Below, one piece after another: positions 1 through 11,248 of a DNA stretch of 64,000 nt; position 1 is the stretch's first letter; the number at the start of each line of letters is the position of its first letter. Position numbers and translations under genes: made by a program. This DNA is from Phoma sp. XZ068. Lineage: Eukaryota > Ascomycota > Dothideomycetes > Pleosporales > Didymellaceae. The stretch is from the NCBI GenBank assembly GCA_004835665.1, contig RBKR01000009.1, positions 744,001-808,000 on the forward strand. Direction: 5' to 3'. The notes beneath the pieces are model-generated. The model made no database searches. It was given only the letters and a program-made list of their open reading frames with translations, and was not told where the DNA came from.

Positions 1-359
1 TGTTCGGCGAGCTGCTTGCATTTGTTGGACTGCAGGCCGCCGATCATGTGCCATCGGATGGAGCGGGGGAGGAGTTTGGCCTTTTCGAGGAGTTCTTGGA
101 CGTAGTTTTCGCCAAAGTGGGTTTGCACTGGGTTGGGGGGTTGGTGGAGGGCGAGGATGTCGTTTGCCGGCTTCAGCTTCGAGACTGCTATGAGGCGGAC
201 CTGAGTGCTGTTAGTTTTTGAGACGATGACGGGTGTGAGGGTAGAATTGACTACATTCTGGCCGCTCTTGCTGACGGCATTGATGCGCGATGTGATGCTC
301 GCTATGTTCTCTGTGAGTTGCTTCGCGCGTTGGGGATTTACGTGCATGTCTTCGGCCAT
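1..359 (-). CDS. YggS/PROSC-family pyridoxal phosphate homeostasis protein (3' part missing)
   Basis: This is the first 119 codons of a PLP-binding, alanine-racemase-like (YggS/PROSC/YBL036C) protein; the gene continues off the left edge. Members bind PLP and keep vitamin B6 and amino-acid pools balanced without known catalysis. The ATG at 359 opens MAEDMHVNPQRAKQL. The frame then reads RLIAVSKLKPA, in which the lysine of AVSK is the expected PLP lysine, followed by HFGENYVQELLEKA and IRWHMIGGLQSNKCKQLAE, the strongest family signature. No intron is seen in this part. The helix before RLIAVSK holds a roughly 25-residue Ser/Thr/Val-rich insertion compared with bacterial YggS. The family call is firm; the length cannot be judged. 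Confidence 0.9.
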   Translation of the reverse strand, partial: MAEDMHVNPQRAKQLTENIASITSRINAVSKSGQNVVNSTLTPVIVSKTNSTQVRLIAVSKLKPANDILALHQPPNPVQTHFGENYVQELLEKAKLLPRSIRWHMIGGLQSNKCKQLAE

Positions 360-715
360 GGTGGATGTTCAAGTCTGGAAGTCGCGTGTGACGCGGGGAC
401 GCGCCGTAGCAACCGACGTCAGTCACTTTTTGGAGTCCAGCCTTGAATGTGGGGCACCCTTCGATGACATGGTGTACGCTTATTCGCAAAAAGATTAATG
501 TACGCTGTCAAAGGGATGATCAAATGAATGGTAACCACGTATGTCCATTGTTTGTTGAAATAAATACTTCCATCTCTCGCCCGCTATGCATATATGCAAT
601 CGCTAAATATGTTACTTCAGAAAGGGTATCCATCTTCCACACCTAAACATTTTGCCAAAATCATTCCAACATCACATCATCATTCTTCTTGGCCTCCTGC
701 TCATCTGTACGCCCC
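360..715. other. Intergenic: yggS-like promoter and 3' flank of the DUF2235 gene
   Basis: Both neighbours are on the minus strand. The 356 bases hold the upstream region of the YggS-like gene and the downstream region of the DUF2235 gene. Open frames here are short. No element recognised. Confidence 0.5.
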
Positions 716-2676
716 TCATCCGCGCCTCCCCTCCCACCACGCCTTGTCCTTCTCCGACCGGTGCGGCATACTCTCTCTAATCTCCGTCTCGCCTCCATCA
801 TACACGCTCGTCCTCGGCCTGCTCCTCGCCCGCCCATTCCTCTCCACCACGCTCCTCCTCCTCGAACTCCTCACGTCCGCCTTCTCATCGAGCGGAAACG
901 TGCTGCGTGGCGTCATCGTGTCTCTCCTCCGCTTACTCACCACGCTTGCTCCTCCCGGCGTCGTAGGCGCCCGCGAGCTCATATCCGCACTCATGGGTCT
1001 CTGGCTGCGGCGCTTACTATCGCGCGTTTTGGTGGGGGGAGGTCTCTTCATGTAGTCGTAAGTATCTGGGTCTTTGCGGGCGAGCTCGCGTTCGAGACGC
1101 CAGAGGGGTGCTTCCGGTAGGATTTTGACGGCGTTTGTGTCGCGGAATTTGATGCGCCAGTAGATTTCTGGGTCCGAGGCGCGCTCGCTGTTGGGGCCGT
1201 AGTCGACGACGAGTTTGTAGCTGTCGGTTAGGGCGCGGGCGTCGTAGTCGCCGCGGTCGAGCTGGCCGGGGCCGTGGAGACGGTACCGCGTGCGGACTGA
1301 TGGGTGTATGTATTCGTTTGTTTGGCGAAGAGGACGGTCTGTCGACCGGCCTGTGAAGGGATCTACAGCATGGTATTGTCCTGGTTGGCGGATCTGTGGT
1401 AGGTTAGTTTTTTTTTCTTGGCCAAAAGTCCTAGTAGTGGACCACGCACTGTTTTACCGCCCGCGGCCATGACCCCTTTCAGCTCGCTGTAGATTTTGCC
1501 GAAACTCCAAGGTCGTATCCCCTGTCCTACTTCCTTGTAGTAGTCTTCATTCAGGGCATCCTGCTCGAACAGATAGTCATCCCGCATCTCCAGGAATGGA
1601 TCCAACTGGCTCATCATCCACGCCAGAGTGATATTCGCAAGCTGCATATCGTCATACCCACCGCCAACATTGGCATGTACGCCCGGAAACCACACCTGCC
1701 GCAGTGTAGTCCTATTACCCTCGGGTTTCTCCCACACAGCCGGCGAAAAAGACGACCGATTCTCATCGAGAGCGAGAGCCTGGAAGGCATTCTCCACGCA
1801 ATCGCTGAGTTTCGTGTCATAGAAAGACGTTGCACGGGACTGCTTGCCTTGCAGACCCGCGCGCTGGAGCAATCCAATTCGCGGGATACCAAGACTGCCC
1901 ACTGTATCCCATACCGCGATCGCTTTGATGGGAATATCCCGTCTTGTCAACCCACGTCGTTCCATCTCTTCCACATACCGGGGGTCATTTGCGCTGGGCT
2001 TGCGTGGAAATGGTATGTCCGGGTGTTTAGGCACGTAATTTGGATCTCTTCGGTGTTGACAGTCCTCGTACACTTCTGGCAGATCGTTGAGACCCTTCTT
2101 CGTCAGCAAGCCAATCTCGCCTATCAAACCGGCTATGCTACGCGCGGTGAATGCACCTCTCGAGAAGCCGATGAGGAAGATCTCGTCGCCGTGGTGGTAG
2201 TTGTTTGCTAGGAATGCGTATGCTTCTCGAACGTTGTCTGGGAGGCCTTTCCCTGTGGTGCCGGAGATGAGCTTGTACAACGGTCCTCCGGCTGTGCCTA
2301 CACCAGACGTGTAGTTTACGATTTGGGGTATCCCGTCCTGGCTGACTGATTTGATGGCTCTCGATATCCGGGTGACGTTGCTAGGAATGGCGAGATCCCC
2401 ATTTTTCTCCCCGTCATCAGAGTTCAGCCATGTCCCATCGCAAGCAACGATTAGTCTCTTGAACATGCCTCTCCCCCCACTCAGCCCTGGCGTGTCCATA
2501 AGGGGTCCATTTCTGCCAACGCTTCTCGCCCTACTTCTAGAACGAACTGGCATGTCCACCACGATCGGTGTCCGAGGACTCCTTGGAGGAGCATCCACGA
2601 CAATCGGGCCAGGAGGAGGGGCCCGCATACTAGGCGCCCGACTGCGACTTCTCGCCCGGGAGGGTGCCACGGACAT
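716..2676 (-). CDS. DUF2235 (Tle1-like alpha/beta hydrolase) domain protein
   Basis: The CDS joins 2676-1450 and 1393-716 across a 56-base intron (1394-1449, branch ACTAAC), giving 634 residues. DUF2235 proteins are alpha/beta hydrolases related to the Tle1 phospholipase effectors; the fungal substrate is unknown. The domain starts with RLIVACDGTW near residue 74. The nucleophile elbow GFSRG puts Ser at about 172, VWDTVG gives Asp about 257, and PGVHANVGGG gives His about 334, so the triad is complete. About 70 Arg/Ser/Pro-rich residues precede the domain. The second exon carries the family's usual WRIKFRD region and ends in a strongly basic Arg/Ser tail. The frame stays open upstream of 2676 to a TTG near 3006 but lacks an ATG there, so I chose the ATG at 2676; an upstream exon is possible. 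Confidence 0.88.
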
Positions 2677-4262
2677 CTCTAGGCTCTTCCTGTGTCTTCG
2701 CTTGGGCGTAAAGTTAGAGGAGGCACTCGATGGAGACGAGGGCTCGTAGCCCGACTCCGAGTCGCTAGTGGAGGAGGCCACGTTAGGTGGTTGAGCCACG
2801 TGCGGATGTGGCCGATTATTTTGTGGAGGGTTGCGGGTAAGGCTTGCGGCTGACCTGCGTCTAGCAATGCAGTGCTGCGTCTGCAATTGTTGTTGGTTGG
2901 GGGCTGAATACAGTCGCAACTTGGGTGGTGAATACAGTCGCAATATTGGCGGTGAATGCTGCAATGCGCGATCGTTCCAGATGCTGTGATGCTCCAATAC
3001 TTCCAAATAATCCCCTCAAAAGGCCGTTGCGTCGTCAATTAGGTAGTCCTCCTAGATGTCGTGAGATGCAGATGCCGAACGTCCCGCCAGACCCTTGCAG
3101 TTTGCGAAGTCAATCGTCTGCAACAACGTTGGAAGAGTGCGATTCGCTAATCTCACGCAGGCACTCTTGCATAGCCGCAGAGCGAAACAGAACCAAGAAG
3201 AGAGTTTGCGCGCATGCGCGCTCTTACATGCGTGGTTGGGCTGTCTTTTCTGCAAATGCGCTGGCTGGCGGCGCCCGAGATCATTGGACTCGCTTCGATC
3301 TGAGCGTCACGGTTTCCCAGCCTCCTCATGCGAACTCTTGTTCGCAACTTTGATTACACAGAGAACAGGAGGTCTGATCAATTGGCACCTCACGGTGTGG
3401 TTCATGGAGTCACGGATTTCTTGCAGTGTTGCGTTGGCTTTACCCCACTATGCAACATGGAGCAAAGTGAAGCTGCGCGGACAGCTGGCAGAGCTTCTCC
3501 ATACTGAGACTGACCGCCATCTCCATGGCTTCCGCACTCGCCAAGCGGACACGTTCCCGTATCCACCAAGGATCGCCCGGCCATCAGGCACGATTCGCGG
3601 CTCTGGCTTGGGCTCCAGTTAAAAGAGGATCCGGTGAGAGCCCAGAGCTGCATGCATAAGTCACTTTTAGAGGCATGCAGCTGAGCGCAAAAGGCGAAGA
3701 ATTCATGTGGGGAAGACCCATCTGACGTGCAGACTCGGGTTCGAGAACATAAGGCGGATTACACAGGGTCAAGATGTTACTGAGAAGGTATCAACTGTTT
3801 TTCCAATTTGGGATGACTTTTATCTAGATGGTCCAGTTCGATCTTGTGAAAAAGTAGTCGCAACGCTATCGCGACAGCTCGCGAGACATAACTCCGAGAC
3901 AAAACATACATGCGCCGAGTAATAACCAGTGCCTCAGACCAAATATGACGTATCCAGTCGAACTCATACACGCAAACACAACTATCGTACAGTATCCTAA
4001 GGACTCCCACATGGCAGGTGGGGCGCCTCCACTGGACTCCGTTGCTGTATGCCAACAGCCAGAGTGTATGATGCAACGCAAACGACTGATGTGAAAAATC
4101 CGTCTACGAACAAAGCGCCTGCGAGAAGAAACTGAGGAATGGAAATGACTAGAGAGGAAATAATAAACATATAGCCCATAGATGAGACGGATGATGTAGG
4201 GAAATCGTCAAAATCGTGTGCTGGAATAGATGGTGGTGATAGCGGTGGTTGTTGCAAACGGC
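2677..4262. other. Intergenic, 1.6 kb, no gene recognised
   Basis: This holds the leader and promoter of the DUF2235 gene (with a short imperfect repeat near 2903-2966) and the 3' flank of the GDS1-like gene. Several open frames of 60-175 codons occur on both strands, but none shows a domain, and most begin at non-ATG codons. I see nothing else. Confidence 0.4.
2903..2966. repeat. Short imperfect tandem repeat upstream of the DUF2235 gene
   Basis: GAATACAGTCGCAA occurs exactly at 2906-2919 and 2930-2943, 24 bases apart, followed by a decayed third copy (GGTGAATGCTGCAATG). It lies about 230 bases upstream of the chosen ATG. Confidence 0.6.
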
Positions 4263-5541
4263 CTAATAGCCGCCAAACATCTCCTCAAGCTCATCAAGCT
4301 CGATGTGCTCAGGACTCCGCATATCTGACCAGCTCCAGTCAATGTCGGCGATCTCGAGTTTTACCTCGTGGGGCTTGAACATTGGTGGGGGCATTTCCAG
4401 GTGGAAGGCCTGCGACTTCAGAGCGGGACTATCGACAGAAAAATCGAAAGAAGAGCTTGTGATGTGGCCGAAGAGGGCTGCTGCAGCTTCCGAGTTCTTA
4501 CGTGCGGCAAGCTCTTCTGTCTCCTCGATCGATTGAGCAACATCGTCCATGCTGACATCGGAGGTTTGTGTTGGCTCAGCAGACAGGCTAGCAGAACGCT
4601 CGCGTTCGGCCTCCTGGCTTTTCCGCCTCTGTTGCAGGAATGATGCGGTCATGGTGAATTCGCGCTCCTCTTTCTCCAGTGGGGGAGATTGGGCACGGCG
4701 GTTGTGCGCGATGTTTGCAATGGTGGGAGGGTGTGTTTGGCTTGAAAAGAGATCCGCGCTGCCGTTTTCGTCGTAGTCGGACAGATCCAACTCTGGCGAA
4801 GGCGACATGCGTGCTCGTGCGCGTGCATCCATATCCTCTTCCTCGGAAACACCAGACGACAGCGAAGGGGTAACAATACGCGGCATGATTGCGCCGTTTG
4901 CGGCGTCGGCAGGGATCGGCTGGTGGGGCATGGTGGTGAGGAAGTAGTAGACGCGCTTAGGGTGAGTGCCAACCAGCTTCTTGTCGAGGGGACATCTTGA
5001 TAGCGCCGTCCATGTGCGCTTGAGGTATGTAGCCAATCGCGAGGAAATGATAGCGGCGGGGTTCGCAGAGCTGTCGGACGTCAGTATGAAGGGTTCAAGA
5101 CTTGGCATAGGGATGGCGCTTGGGAACGTACCTCTCGACAATGGGAATAGTGGGCGACAGGACCAACGCAAGCTCTTTCAGCAGGTGAGGACGGTTTCCT
5201 GTCTTTTCGAGCTGCTCAATAACGCCGACAACGATTTCGTCGTCGATGCCTTGTGTGTCGACCTTTGCGTGCGCGGACTCGCCGCCTGGTGAGGGTGGCG
5301 GGGTGTCGGCCACCCGCCCTGAGCTCTTTGGTCGCTGCTCATCGAAGGCGCGCAGTGGGAGCGTATTTGACGGCGATGTGAGGGACGATGTGCTGGATCC
5401 TGAATGCGAGCGCTTTTGCTTTTTCGCGGGTTGCTGCATGTCGGTAGTCGAAGGCGGTGTGCGCGCAAGCCGAGGCGCTCCAGGAATCGCGATGCCCAGG
5501 GAAGGCAGCGAGAGAGATTTCCGGCGTGTGTTGTAGCCCAT
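4263..5541 (-). CDS. GDS1-type winged-helix nuclear protein
   Basis: The CDS joins 5541-5132 and 5070-4263; the 61-base intron (5071-5131) interrupts a Ser codon. It gives 405 residues. Yeast GDS1 is a nuclear protein linked to respiratory growth on glycerol; its DNA-binding role is inferred from the winged-helix fold. The fold starts after DTQGIDDEIVVGVIEQLEKT and crosses the splice join (PTIPIVE, SSANPAAIISSRL), ending with KKLVGTHPKRVYYFLTT. Low-complexity Ser/Pro/Lys-rich sequence (KKQKRSHSGSSTSS) precedes it. The C-terminal half is acidic and disordered, ending ELDELEEMFGGY, and may be an activation-type tail. The ATG at 5541 has a good context (CAAAATGG). The same frame stays open to 5898 without an ATG that I trust, so I treat that part as leader. 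Confidence 0.85.
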
Positions 5542-8070
5542 TTTGCGTGGTGGCGGTGGTATCGCAGTGGTCGCGCGGAGGGATGAAGATCGATGCCGCA
5601 AAGAATCAGGGGAATATTGAGGCTGACGGAGGCGATGCAGCAAAAAGTGTTGTCGCTGCGCGGATGCCAGGGGTGACGATTGGTCGCGGAATGTACAACC
5701 AAGCTGCAGCCTATACGTGACTGGCTGCGCCGGCGAGTATGCAAGGTAACGTGCGGCGTTTCTGCCTGCACCGCAGTGGGAGGAGATGTGTAGACGAAGG
5801 GGTGTTGAATTAATCTTGAATAAGGTGGAGGGCGGGAGGGCTGAGAAGTTGCAGTCCGGCAGCACTCTTCTGGCTTCTGACGACAGCCTCCTGAGCAAGA
5901 GGTTGCGTAACGCGGCGATGGCGACTGGTTGCCTCAGGCACGAGCCAGCAGCAGCAACAGCGATTCAGCGATGCAATGGAGCGAGACAGCCAAGTTCGCA
6001 ACAACACCACGAATATCACAGCGCAGATGGAATGCAAGTGTGTTGAACAGATGAACGGTCCCTGAGAGAGTTCGAGGGGAGATGAGAGGGGAGGGGCGCG
6101 ATGAAGGGAAGGAACGGAGGGTAGGTGGAGCACTGGTGAAGAAAGTGCGACTAGGCTGCCTAGTGAAGCCGTGCGTCGACGTAGGGTGAAAGTGTACGGG
6201 CGACTTCAGGGATGTTGCTTTCGGTCCGCCAGACTGATGACAGCATGCTAACCTTAGAGCCCTTTGGAGCCGTTTTTTTGCTTTGCTGGCGCTGCTGCTG
6301 CCAGGGGCTAGAGTGCGCGCCTGCTGCTATCCACGCCGTGGCGGCCCTCTGCCAGAGTGCAGGTCGCACCCATCGCCTGGACGAGCAAGCCGGCGCCTCG
6401 CTGCAACGAGCAAGGCCTCACCGGATGCCGCATCCAACGTCTCGCGCGTGGTTCGATGGGCCAGCCAATCCCGAAGTGGCCGGCACGCGACTGGTAACTT
6501 TTCATTCTCGCCTTCTCTCATTTGCGCAGCAGCAGCGAAACGGCGGAAGCCAGTGGGGCGCAACTGGTACGTACTCAGATCTACGGCCGTCGACAACCAG
6601 CGCGAGATGAGGCCCATCCCATCCTTGCAGTGGGGAGGTCGTCCCAGGCGACGGTCGTCGTCGAGCGCCCGCGCAGCCAAACAGCGAGCGGCGCTGCAGC
6701 TCCCTCGCCTCCCTCTGTGACCTCATGCTCAGCGAGCTCATCTAACATGTGCAAATCCTTGCCGGCGGCATCAGGGCGGGCCGTCGGTTGCTGTACTGAA
6801 GCTGACCGCCTCACCTCACCTCCCCTTCCCGCGCAGCAGAATGCGCAAACGGCCTTCACGCGACTGGTTGCACACCTTCCAAGATCTGATGCTTCGTGCA
6901 TATCATCTTGACCCAGCATGCAGGCACCCCCTGCCCGGGTCTAGCCTGAAACCGACATGTGCAGCCCTAGCGGCGACCTTATTGCAGGGATATCCCGAGC
7001 GGTGAGCTAACCGTTCGAAAAAAAAACTTTCTGGACTTTTTCACCACCGGACAATTGGCGTCCGCCATGCGGTATGGCTTCGGCAGCCGCGAGAACCATT
7101 CTTTTCGCCGACCCAGCAACAGTCTGCCCGGTGATGCGCAGAGACTTTTGGCCGGTCGCAGCGGGGTCAGCATCCGTCCAGCGCAGTCAATGGCTGCTTG
7201 CTGCCAAACAAGCAACACGACCCTTCTGGAAACTGTTGTTTCACAAGCACTCCACCCGCAACGCTTCTTCCGCTGAGACACGACGCACGCGACGTGCCAC
7301 TGCGTCCTGGTGATTGGCAGCGGACCTGCTCCTTGTGCCATGCAGCTCGCCTGATCGGGCCTAGACAGGTCCGGTCTGCATGCCCACGCTTCGTCACTAA
7401 TGTGGGGTGGCAGCAAGTGTGTTGCGCGCGCCGAACTTTGGCTGGTGGGCAAACCATGACCGGAAGCGCTACGCCACTCCGCAGACGAAGGCGGATAATA
7501 GCAAGAATCGGGAAGCTGCGTGTTGGCGTCCACCGCAAATCCTGGTGTTGCAAAGAGCGGTGTTTGCTGCATTTGCATACACATGGTACACGTCTGAGTC
7601 AGTAAGTGCGCTGCTCGATGCATGTCAGCGCTCTCAACGCCCTCAGCATCGCGATGATTACGGGCAGTGAGCTCATGGTCAGACTGGCGTTAATCAGCTT
7701 GGAACCTGACGCGCAAGCTTGTGATAGGTGCCGTTCAAACTTTGGACGACTTGCTTCCCGCTTTTGGGGTTGGATGATGTTTTCTGTCCGTATTCGTCGC
7801 CGAGCACTCGCTTGACCTGCTGGTTGTACCCAGTACTCCCCGGAAATCCAGATCACCCCCTCCTCGCATCAGAGCACGTAAAGTTGACGTCGCTACCTAC
7901 AACGCCGACGAGCGGTAATATGCAAGCGCTACTTTGAGAACTCTATTCTTACAATCAAGCCTCCATCTACACTGTATCCAGAACGGGAAGTATCGAATTG
8001 CGGCTTGCTGCAGGCGTCCCCGCATCCCTAACGTCGCGGAAGCAAGACGTGACACAGCAGCGTCGACAGG
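5542..8070. other. Long gene-free stretch, 2.5 kb
   Basis: This lies between the GDS1-like start and the 3' end of the OMS1-like gene. Open frames of 60-210 codons overlap on both strands between 6160 and 7860, but none has a recognisable motif. The part at 6280-6900 is rich in GC and CAG/GCN triplets, which keeps frames open by chance. It may hold a long 5' leader for GDS1, as in many fungal regulators, or a non-coding transcript. Confidence 0.4.
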
Positions 8071-9168
8071 TCATCTCCAGAGCGACCACCACGGCGTTTG
8101 TGTCACCGAGGACTCGGTCTGCGGCACAGGCGGCTGCTCACCAGTTGCAAGTGCGGCTGTGGATTTCCGTAGACCCTTCCGCGGCTTCAGCTCCAACCAC
8201 CATGTCGTGCCGAAGTTGTACCTTTTGATGTTTACCACCTCTAGCCCACTCTCCTCGACGATGCTCCCAATGTCCTTGTTCCACCAACACCCATGCTCGT
8301 CGGCGTGGGCCGGTGCCGTCTGGTCGAGCAATTTGTTGAGCCAGTCATAATGCGACTTGCCGTGCTCCAGCAAGAGGATCTGGCCGTCTTCCTTTGTGCA
8401 TGCCTCGATATTCTGCAGCAGCTTCACAGGCTCTGGGGTCGAGCAGAGCCCCATTGTTTCGACGACCGTGTCGTAGCCGTCTTGGGCGTCAAATGGCGGT
8501 GTGATGGGGTCTAGAGCGGATTGCCGCTTGAAGAAGACGCGGCTGAAGTACTCCTTGTGCGTGTCGTTCCACTTGCGCCTGGCGACCTCCAACATGGGCG
8601 CGCTCGAGTCGAGCAGGGTCACGGTCGCGCATTGCTTTGTGTTGTAGTAAGGTATGTTCCTGCCCGTCCCCACGGCAACCTCGAGCACATGGCCCCGCGC
8701 CAGCTTGGTGAGCTTCTTGCGCTTCGAGGTGAGCAGTAGTAGCGACTCCGAGGTGTCGACCTTCTCGTCGTAGCCCTCGGCTTCCTTGTCGAAGCGGTCG
8801 GTGAGGTCGGCGGGCAGGTCCTTGATGTCGACGTCGCGCGTCAACGAGACGTACAGCATGACACCGTACATTCCGAGTCCGAATGCGACCAGTCCGACGC
8901 CAAACATGGGCCACTGTCTCCATCTCCGCAGCTTCGCCTGGTGCTGTGCAGAGGCCAATTGCTCGTTTGACAGTCGTTGGAGGTCGGACAGCTTCGGACG
9001 CGCTGCCCAGACCTTGCGGATCGCCTGTTCTGGCGTTTGGCTGGGGTCTGGCTTCGAGAGGTCGTAGGGCGACTGCTGCGGTGTTCTCCTGTTCAGCGGG
9101 AGCGCGCGTCGGACGGGCACCGCTCTCGTCGTAGGCAGCGCCCGTGGCGGCTTGGGTATCTTCGCCAT
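8071..9168 (-). CDS. OMS1-like mitochondrial SAM-dependent methyltransferase
   Basis: This is a single exon of 365 residues. OMS1 is a mitochondrial inner-membrane protein with a class I methyltransferase fold; overexpression in yeast suppresses loss of OXA1. The N-terminus is basic and rich in Arg/Pro (a likely mitochondrial presequence). A membrane segment near residues 90-110 (FGVGLVAFGLGMYGVMLYV) follows, and then the catalytic domain facing one compartment. The SAM motif I is HVLEVAVGTGRNIPYY, and motif II TVTLLDSSAPMLEVARRKW. DTVVETMGLCSTPEPVKLL and ILLLEHGKSHYDWLN follow, as in METTL7/OMS1 relatives. The ATG at 9168 has the best context (ACCATGG). The longer open frame to 9309 begins with TTG. 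It is divergent from the flavin oxidase. Confidence 0.85.
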   Translation of the reverse strand: MAKIPKPPRALPTTRAVPVRRALPLNRRTPQQSPYDLSKPDPSQTPEQAIRKVWAARPKLSDLQRLSNEQLASAQHQAKLRRWRQWPMFGVGLVAFGLGMYGVMLYVSLTRDVDIKDLPADLTDRFDKEAEGYDEKVDTSESLLLLTSKRKKLTKLARGHVLEVAVGTGRNIPYYNTKQCATVTLLDSSAPMLEVARRKWNDTHKEYFSRVFFKRQSALDPITPPFDAQDGYDTVVETMGLCSTPEPVKLLQNIEACTKEDGQILLLEHGKSHYDWLNKLLDQTAPAHADEHGCWWNKDIGSIVEESGLEVVNIKRYNFGTTWWLELKPRKGLRKSTAALATGEQPPVPQTESSVTQTPWWSLWR

Positions 9169-9457
9169 GGTGGTGTGTTTGGCTGGGACGTCGGTGCGCA
9201 GGACTGACAATGTTCGCGATCGAAGCCATCCACAATCTCGGGTCGGCCTTTGCGGGAGCTTAGACCCTTTCCGAGCTGCACGCCACACCACGAGGCGGAA
9301 AGCCGTCAACCGCGCTCAACCGGCGACGACATCGGAGTCGGAGTTGGCCCACTGTTGATTTTGAGACCACCCAAAAGACTCCGCAGCCATGTAGACTTTC
9401 CTCAATTGACTCTGCACATCTCCTGCTGTCTGTGTGCTTTGGGTGTTTTGTTGCGCA
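9169..9457. promoter_or_regulatory. Shared divergent promoter region (OMS1-like / flavin oxidase)
   Basis: The 289 bases between two divergent start codons must contain both 5' leaders and both core promoters. No specific binding site is recognised. Confidence 0.5.
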
Positions 9458-10913
9458 ATGTCGTCCCCTTCTTCGTCCTCCACGCCACAGGCGCCCAAAT
9501 CAGTCATCATTGTCGGAAGCGGTGCTTTTGGTCTTTCCACAGCATGGGCGCTCTGCAGAAACCCTGAATTCACGTACACTTCAATCACCGTCGTAGATCG
9601 CCAGACATTTCCCACCCCAGATGGCTCCAGCGTAAGTCAACCTTTGTGCAAGTCGGTTCATTTTGTCAAAGATGCACACGACCGGAACAGGCAATGCGTC
9701 CGGATTGAGATGCTGAACATGATGCTGATCATACTCCCCCCAGATTGACACTTCCCGCATTATTCGCCCCGACTACGCTTCGCCACCGTACAACCGTCTC
9801 GCCAACATTGCGCAGGACCGCTGGCGCACCGACTTTGCGCCCGAGGAATACCACGAGACTGGTCTCGCCCTGACGGCATGGGGCAAGGAACAGAGCTACG
9901 TTCAAAAGTCGCTCGAAAATGTTCGCAAGATTGGAACCGACAGGATCGAAGTCATTGATTCGCCCGAGGAGATTGGCAGAGCCGCCGGTCTCGAAGGAAC
10001 CGATGCATGGGGCAATGGCAGCACAGGATACGTGAACTGGAGCTCTGGCTGGGCCAACGCCGAAGGCGCAATGATCTGGCTCCGCGAAAGGGTCGAGAGA
10101 CTAAACCGCGTCAAGTTCGTCGTCAACAGCGTCAAGAAACTCCTCATCGACCACACGACCAACACCGTCTCCGGCGTCCGCCTCAACGACAACTCGGAAC
10201 TCACAGCCGAACTCACCATCCTCGCTGCCGGCGCATGGACAGCCTCCCTCATCGACCTGCGCGGCATCTGCAAAGCAACCGGCCAAGTCATCTGCTACAT
10301 GCCCATCAGCGACGCCGAGCAACAGCGTCTCGCCAACAACCCCACCATCCTCAACCTCTCCCACGGCCTCTTCATGATCCCCCCCTCAAACAACCTCCTC
10401 AAAGTCGCCCGCCACGGCCACGGCTACATCAACCCCACCACAATCCCCCACCCAGAATCCGACGACCCCACACAAACAATCACTACCTCCCTCCCCTACA
10501 CCGCCGTCGACGACCCCTCCCAATCCGTCCCCGAAGAAGGCCAACGCGACATGCGCAACTTCCTCGCTGCCATCCACCCTTCCCTCGCCGTACCATCCCG
10601 CCCATTCACAAAAAGTAAAATATGCTGGTACACTGATACCCGCGACGGCGACTTCCTCATCAGCTACCACCCGCGGTACACTGGGTTATTCGTCGCGACG
10701 GGCGGGAGCGGGCACGGATTCAAGTTCCTGCCTGTCATTGGGGACAGTATTTTAGAATGTGTGATGGGGCGGACGCCGAGGGATTTCGTGGGCAAGTGGG
10801 AGTGGCCTGTTGAGAGGTTGGAGGAGGACAAGTGGCCTGGTGATGGGTCGAGGGGTGGGCCGGTGGGGTTGGTGTTGGCGGAGGAGATGGCGAAGGGTAG
10901 GGGGAGGTTGTAG
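9458..10913 (+). CDS. FAD-dependent amine/amino-acid oxidase (sarcosine/fructosyl-amino acid/saccharopine oxidase family)
   Basis: The CDS joins 9458-9631 and 9744-10913 around a 112-base phase-0 intron, giving 447 residues. The family oxidises secondary amines such as sarcosine, glycated amino acids or saccharopine, using FAD and releasing hydrogen peroxide. The N-terminal dinucleotide fold is SVIIVGSGAFGLSTAW (about 15-30), ending at VVDRQ. DTSRIIRPDYA follows the splice join and is a family hallmark. ILAAGAWT is the second FAD contact. The Cys at about 352 in KICWYTDTRDGDFLIS lines up with the Cys that binds FAD covalently in monomeric sarcosine oxidase. GGSGHGFKFLPVIG closes the fold. No clear signal peptide or SKL-type peroxisomal end is present (it ends KGRGRL). 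The substrate cannot be read from sequence. Confidence 0.88.
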
Positions 10914-11248
10914 AAAGAGTGAAGAAGTGGAGTATAGGATAGAGGTTGCATGTTAGCGATCGTCACAGCTCGGCGCATTACATTTGTCACAGCTCAGCGC
11001 ATTTTCGTCACAGCTCAGCGCATCTCATATGAATAGTGAATTTAGATTCAATCTGTGGTCTCGATCACGAGTTTACCACCCCATACAACCCCCAAGCGCC
11101 GATGCAGTGCACGTCACACGCACGCCAATGCTAGTTTTGAACAACTCCATGCCTAGTATGAGACATTACACAAATTTTGAGCAGCCTCCTGAGCCGCATC
11201 CGGCAGCATATCCGCTGCCATGCATCGCTGATAACCTAGGAAATACTT
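10914..11248. other. Convergent 3' flanks with a short repeat
   Basis: This 335-base space lies between the converging flavin oxidase and MscS-channel genes. It holds a three-copy short repeat (separate entry) and nothing else recognisable. Confidence 0.5.
10962..11023. repeat. Three copies of GTCACAGCTCRGCGCAT
   Basis: The 17-base unit is at 10962 (one G for A change), 10986 and 11007, with spacings of 24 and 21 bases. It starts about 50 bases after the flavin oxidase stop codon, so it is probably in the 3' UTR or terminator area. Confidence 0.8.

Noticed and set aside
689..1120. Plus-strand frames of about 145-153 codons at 594-1120
   Set aside because: They are antisense shadows of the second exon of the DUF2235 gene, whose frame joins perfectly across a consensus intron.
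3095..3622. Plus-strand frame of 175 codons upstream of DUF2235
   Set aside because: No domain, irregular composition, no good ATG context, and overlapping frames of similar length on other frames and strand.
6160..7623. Several overlapping frames up to 214 codons on both strands
   Set aside because: GC- and CAG-rich DNA keeps all frames open; no protein-like motif in any of them.
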